This document shows positions 16,184-19,354 of a DNA stretch of 19,354 nt, piece by piece. The notes under the pieces are model-generated. The model searched no databases. It was given only the letters and a program-made list of their open reading frames with translations, and was not told the DNA's origin. Each line of letters begins with the position of its first letter. The stretch's first letter is position 1. The position numbers and the translations under genes were made by a program. Source of the stretch: Anaeromyces robustus (taxonomy: Eukaryota > Neocallimastigomycota > Neocallimastigomycetes > Neocallimastigales > Neocallimastigaceae); assembly GCA_002104895.1 (NCBI GenBank), contig MCFG01000646.1, forward strand, positions 1-19,354, given 5' to 3'.

Positions 16184-16279
16184 GTTACTTCAGCCAGTAG
16201 TCCTAAAACGGGTAGTTTCTTCAGCAGGTAGTTCCTTAAGCTGGTAGTTCCAAACGGGTAGTTCCTTAAGCTGGTAGCT
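16184..16279 (-). repeat. Imperfect 14-16 bp tandem repeats in the leader
   Basis: On the minus strand six consecutive units begin with CTAC: GCTACCAGCTTAAGGA, ACTACCCGTTTGGA, ACTACCAGCTTAAGGA, ACTACCTGCTGAAGAA, ACTACCCGTTTTAGG and ACTACTGGCTGAAGTA. Two unit types (CAGCTTAAGGA-like and CCGTTT-like) recur. The block is much GC-richer than the LTR and is non-coding. Confidence 0.8.
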
Positions 16280-16310
16280 ATTGTAACGTATTTCGCTTTG
16301 TTTTAAAAAG

Positions 16311-16321
16311 GTAATTGTTAT
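16311..16321 (-). other. Primer binding site, self-priming type
   Basis: On the minus strand ATAACAATTAC directly follows the CA end of the 5' LTR. It does not start with TGG, as tRNA-primed sites usually do. Its exact complement GTAATTGTTAT occurs in the LTR (complement of 16473-16483). Tf1 of fission yeast is known to prime with the first 11 nt of its own mRNA; the same geometry is seen here. Confidence 0.75.
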
Positions 16322-16969
16322 TGTAAAGGAGTAACAAGAAATAGATTACAATAACACGACAAATAACACGACACTAAAATAAGAAAATAAAAATAACGAA
16401 AATAAAAAATTTGTTTTGTTAAAAAAAAGTTTTGTTAATATTTAAATAATTAAAATTTTATTTTAATTTTTAATAACAATTACACCTTTCAAAATTTAAG
16501 AAATTTTGAAGTATTTTTATATTTTTTCATAATTATATTTATTATATATTATACTAATTTATTTATATTTAATTTCTATTTATTTACGGACTATCTAACT
16601 AACTAAACTTTATTATTTAATAAATTTATTTATTATTTCTAAAAATAGAAATTTTAAATTAACTATTAAAACTAAGACTAAATAATTTCAATTGAGTTCA
16701 TTTATTATTTATTTATTATTCTAATATTAATAATATATTTATTATATATTTTAAATTTAAAAACAATGAAAAATTTTATAAATTAAAAGTGAAAAAATTA
16801 ATATTTCACAAAATAAATTAATAATTTATTCTGTTTTGAACTTTATTTAATTGATTTAAATTATTGTTTTACAATAATTTTACAGAAATATTTTTTTTAA
16901 TTCAGTTACTTGTAAAGTGGCTGAATTTACAATTAAAGATATTATAATGTGGCGCATAATATCTTTACA
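16322..16969 (-). mobile_element. 5' LTR of the chromovirus
   Basis: 648 bp, almost identical to the 3' LTR. Reading on the minus strand it starts TGTAAAGATATTATGCGCC, includes the TATA-like box and 23-nt palindrome, then the predicted transcript start, and ends CTCCTTTACA. R plus U5 would be about 162 nt if transcription starts at 16483. Confidence 0.95.
16473..16521 (-). promoter_or_regulatory. LTR promoter core and predicted transcript start
   Basis: On the minus strand TATAAAAATA (16521-16512) is followed by a 23-nt palindrome (16510-16488: TTCAAAATTT, CTT, AAATTTTGAA). GTAATTGTTAT (16483-16473), the complement of the primer site, comes next. The TATA-like box lies 38 nt before this 11-mer, close to the usual TATA-to-start distance. 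This supports the idea that transcripts start at or near it. The start site is inference. Confidence 0.6.
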
Positions 16970-16974
16970 AATTA
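16970..16974. repeat. Target site duplication, right copy (AATTA)
   Basis: AATTA directly follows the CA end of the right LTR and matches 10483-10487. Confidence 0.9.
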
Positions 16975-18415
16975 TAATAAAAATATGGGTTGTAAGGATT
17001 GTATTGGTTGAAATAATTTAAAAAATTTTTATTTTGATTATATAAAAAATTATTTGGATCATATATTAAATTTTTTATATACATATTATTATAATTTAAA
17101 TTATTATTAACACTTTTATTATTATGATCATTTGAAGGAACTTCAAAAGGGACTTTTAAGACTTTCTCATTATTATTTTCAATATTATTGTTGTTATTAT
17201 TGTTATTATTGTTATTATTGATATTTTCATCAATATTATTATTATTTTCATTAATATTTTCTTCAATGTTATTATTATTTTCATTATTATTATTATTATT
17301 ATAATTATTATACTTATCATTATATTCATTTTCACGATAAGAGTAATTATGAAAGTCCACTTTTTCGTCATTATTGTCATCTTGTGTTGTAAAATCTATT
17401 ATATCTGGAACAGAAGGAGGTATATTTGCTGTTCCTGGAGTATCTTCATAAAATTCAACGGCCTTTGCTAATATGACTTTGTTATTTATTTTATCATATA
17501 TTCTAAATGCGGTAGGATTCCTATCATATCCAATAAAAATTCCAGGGTGTGTTGAGTTTTCGAATTTCTTTCTAAACTGTTTTGGGATGTAGAAGAAAAC
17601 TTGACATCCAAATACCTTTAACTTATTATAATCGACCTTTTTACCTTCAAATAGTACTTCGTAAGGGATTTTATTGTCATTTCCTCTATGAGGAAGCCTA
17701 TTGTATATATAATTTGCTGTGTTTATAGTATCTTCCCAGAATTTGTTATTCAACCTTGCATCATTTAGAAGTGCCCTTGCGGCATTTATTAACGTTTGTT
17801 GAAAACGTTCGGCCTTTCCATTTTGTTGTGGATTATATGGAATAGTATTTAACTTTATTATTCCATTATCTTCACAAAATTTGTCAAACTGATAGTTATT
17901 GAACTCAGTTCCATTATCAGTTTTTATATATTTAATATTTTTATTGAATACATTCTTAACTTTATTATACCAATTTTTAAAAGTTAAAAAGACTTCGGCC
18001 TTTGACTTTACACAGAAAACCCATCCGTAACGTGAAAAGTCATCAATAATCGTAAAGAAGTATTTATTTCCATACAATGATTCATCTGAATACTGTACAG
18101 TATCCATATGGATCATTTCAAACAATTCTTTGGTTTTATTTTCTGAAGAATAATATGGAAAATTTCTCAGTTTGGATTCTGAGCAAACTTTACATTTATT
18201 CTTTATGTTTATATTTGGTAGTCGGTCTTTTATTTTTTCAATATTGAAATGTCCTAAACGTCTATGCCATAAGTTTAGGATTTCTTCATTTTCATTACAT
18301 TCAATATTGTTACATTCAATACTATTATTTTCAAAATTTATTTTATTTTCAAAAGACCATATTTTATATGTATTATAGTTAGTTGCACTAACTGTACATA
18401 TTTTATTATCTTTTT
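16970..18415 (-). pseudogene. Copia integrase with asparagine-rich C-terminal extension
   Basis: The frame opens around 18415, well before the first Met (18125). It holds the zinc finger ILNLWHRRLGHFNIEKIK with CKVCSESKLRNFPYYS (HHCC). The core follows with HMDTVQYSDE, YIKTDNGTEFNN and PYNPQQNGKAERFQQ; the catalytic Asp, Asp and Glu show 35 residues between the last two. Then come VFGCQVFFYIP and GIFIGYDRNPTAFRIYD. A tract of AAT/AAC codons (about 17160-17330) encodes a poly-asparagine linker. The chromovirus interrupts the frame at 16970, adding only a Leu and a stop from LTR sequence. Integrase inserts the cDNA into chromosomes; here it could still be made as a partial protein but is cut from reverse transcriptase. 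Confidence 0.88.
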
Positions 18416-18779
18416 TTATTATATATTGAAACTTTATTTATACCATCTTGATTATAAAATAAAATTTCAAAATATTGGTTACAAAGTTAATGTATTGACA
18501 TCAAACTTCTTTTAAATGTAGGAATATATAGTAGGTTTTTTAAAACAATTTTACATTCATTTATGTATCCTACATACGTACCTATGTATTTTGAAGTTAC
18601 TGTTTCACCATTAGCGAAAGTTATAACTTCATAATGTTTTCTTATATTTTTGAGGCATTTTAAATTGTGTGTCATATGATATGACGCACCAGAATCTAAG
18701 GTCCATGATATTAAATATTTTTTGGTTTTAGATTCTTCTTCATTTTGAGTATAGTATTCTACTTTGTGTCTAGTGCCTC
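18416..18779 (-). pseudogene. Copia aspartic protease, frame-shifted
   Basis: The frame reads RGTRHKVEYYTQNEEESKTK, then YLISWTLDSGASYHMTHNLK, the WxLDSGAS-HMT signature of copia proteases. YEVITFANGETVTSKYIG and NLLYIPTFKRSLMSIH follow, with a stop at 18487. Homology then resumes in another frame (NQYFEILFYNQDGINKVSIY) and shifts again near 18415 into the integrase frame. The frame is reached from gag by a shift near 18780. Protease would mature the polyprotein; this copy is broken. Confidence 0.8.
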
Positions 18780-19354
18780 GGGAGCTTTCCTTTGTTTACT
18801 TTTTCTATAGAGTTCGCTTGGTTTGTGGTTTCTTTATCTGAGTTGTAGTCTATGGCGAACTTCACATATTTCTCAGGATCTTCATCTGCTCTTGCACAGC
18901 AGAAACTTGACTGGCCATTACTTCCTTTGGAGTTATTGTTTTTATTTTTATATTCATTGTTTTTGCTATTTTTATTATTTCTATGATTGTTGTTTCTATA
19001 TCTGCATACCTTTGCAGAGTGTCCTAATTTATTACATATTTGACATTTTATTGACCTTTTATTTTTATTATATTGTTGCGAACTGTTGGCTTCTGAATTC
19101 ATACTAATACCTTTGTTGTTTTGATTAAATTTCTGTTGTCTTTTCATTAGAAGGTATTTAGTATGTTGATGATCTTCTATTATAGTTTCACAACAGGTTT
19201 TCCAGTCATTTTTGTGTTTTAGCAAATTCGACATATATATTAATTGTTTTGGTATAGCGTTGAATAGATAGTCGAATTTTTCTTTGTCTGATTTAGTTAT
19301 CCCAAGATTTTCTAGTTCACTGAATATGTTATTCATAGAGGAAATAAACATTGA
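18770..19354 (-). pseudogene. gag: Copia Gag C-terminal part (runs off right edge)
   Basis: The frame is open to the right edge, so the Met at 19351 is probably internal. It contains a copia-type Gag region (NIFSELENLGITKSDKEKFD, FNAIPKQLIYM) and a CCHC zinc knuckle CQICNKLGHSAKVC. An Asn/Lys-rich tail follows, then CCARADEDPEKYVKFAIDYN, ending KGKLPRH at 18770. Protease homology sits in a different frame from about 18779. Some elements shift frame here on purpose, but the further breaks downstream make mutation the simpler reading. Confidence 0.8.

Larger units (their letters stand above)
15917..16310 (-). other. 5' untranslated leader of the chromovirus
   Basis: Between primer site and gag ATG, on the minus strand, come a tandem-repeat block (16184-16279), a 21-nt A run (16157-16177), a GC-richer hairpin (16082-16123) and a 42-nt A run (16002-16043). 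The hairpin pairs GTCGACC with GGTCGA, GAC with GTC and CCC with GGG. No upstream ATG-initiated gene of note is present. In LTR elements such leaders hold packaging and dimerisation signals; here the hairpin and repeats are candidates by position only. Confidence 0.6.
10488..16969 (-). mobile_element. Complete Ty3/gypsy chromovirus, 6482 bp
   Basis: The element has 648-bp LTRs at both ends (TGTAAAG...CTTTACA), the 5-bp target duplication AATTA, a purine-rich tract beside the 3' LTR and a self-complementary primer site beside the 5' LTR. One uninterrupted gag-pol frame ends in a chromodomain. I count two substitutions between the LTRs, so insertion was recent and the copy may be active. The combination of single gag-pol frame, chromodomain and self-priming recalls fission yeast Tf1 and its relatives. 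It is inserted within the coding sequence of a copia element on the same strand. Confidence 0.95.
16970..19354 (-). mobile_element. Ty1/copia element, upstream part (gag, protease, integrase)
   Basis: Gag end with a CCHC knuckle, then a copia-type protease, GAG-pre-integrase finger, integrase core and asparagine-rich extension, in copia order (integrase before reverse transcriptase). Its 5' LTR lies beyond the right edge. Its downstream continuation is at 10166-10487, beyond the nested chromovirus. It is already inactive: frames change near 18780 and at two places near 18410-18490, and reverse transcriptase is missing. Confidence 0.9.

Noticed and set aside
17156-17380. A minus-strand frame rich in Ile and Met
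   Set aside because: It is the AAT/AAC repeat of the copia asparagine tract read in another frame.
18770-18780. Programmed frameshift between copia gag and protease
   Set aside because: No slippery heptamer with a clear downstream structure was identified, and further frame breaks downstream point to mutation.

Overview
The window looks like a nuclear, transposon-filled intergenic region of an extremely AT-rich fungal genome. The non-coding DNA is almost entirely A and T with long homopolymers. The coding islands are clearly richer in G+C and belong to transposable elements, with poly-asparagine tracts in one of them. This combination fits anaerobic gut fungi (Neocallimastigomycota) best; arbuscular mycorrhizal fungi and microsporidia remain alternatives. 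The lineage call is inference, because no host gene, rRNA or canonical tRNA is present. Every recognisable coding region belongs to a mobile element or its remains, and most are on the minus strand.

Layout from left to right. Positions 1-340 hold the first 113 codons of a gag-like protein on the minus strand, running off the left edge. Positions 341-2300 are AT-rich and contain a GC-richer island (1354-1480) and a tRNA-like element (1769-1842, plus strand). Positions 2369-4650 are a decayed Ty3/gypsy copy (gag, protease, partial reverse transcriptase; minus strand). Positions 4651-7060 are mostly AT-rich, with palindromes, a decayed coding-like island (5571-5880), copies of a dispersed repeat (5994, 6141) and a second tRNA-like element (6586-6640, minus strand). 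Positions 7062-8394 are a second Ty3/gypsy remnant, split by a solo LTR (7443-8013, plus strand) with a 5-bp target duplication. Positions 8395 to about 10165 are a broken MULE transposon with a FLYWCH finger (plus strand). From about 10166 to the right edge lies a Ty1/copia element on the minus strand, itself split by a complete Ty3/gypsy chromovirus (10488-16969).

The chromovirus is the centrepiece. It has two 648-bp LTRs that I count as differing at two positions, flanked by the 5-bp duplication AATTA. It carries one uninterrupted gag-pol frame: zinc knuckle, protease, reverse transcriptase, RNase H, integrase and chromodomain. It also has a polypurine tract and a leader with unusual repeats. 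Directly next to the 5' LTR sits an 11-nt stretch perfectly complementary to an 11-nt stretch inside the LTR, about 38 nt downstream of a TATA-like box. This is the arrangement used by the self-priming fission yeast element Tf1. Removing the chromovirus and one AATTA copy restores the copia reading frame exactly, which dates the events: copia first, chromovirus recently. The solo LTR belongs to the same LTR family but is older. It differs from the intact LTRs by, among other things, an exact flip of the 3-nt centre of a 23-nt palindrome.

I found no CRISPR array, no bacterial-type operon and no host metabolic gene. The most interesting signals are the self-priming chromovirus, its tandem-repeat leader, the clean nested insertion, the tRNA-like pair and a small dispersed repeat that may mark MULE ends.
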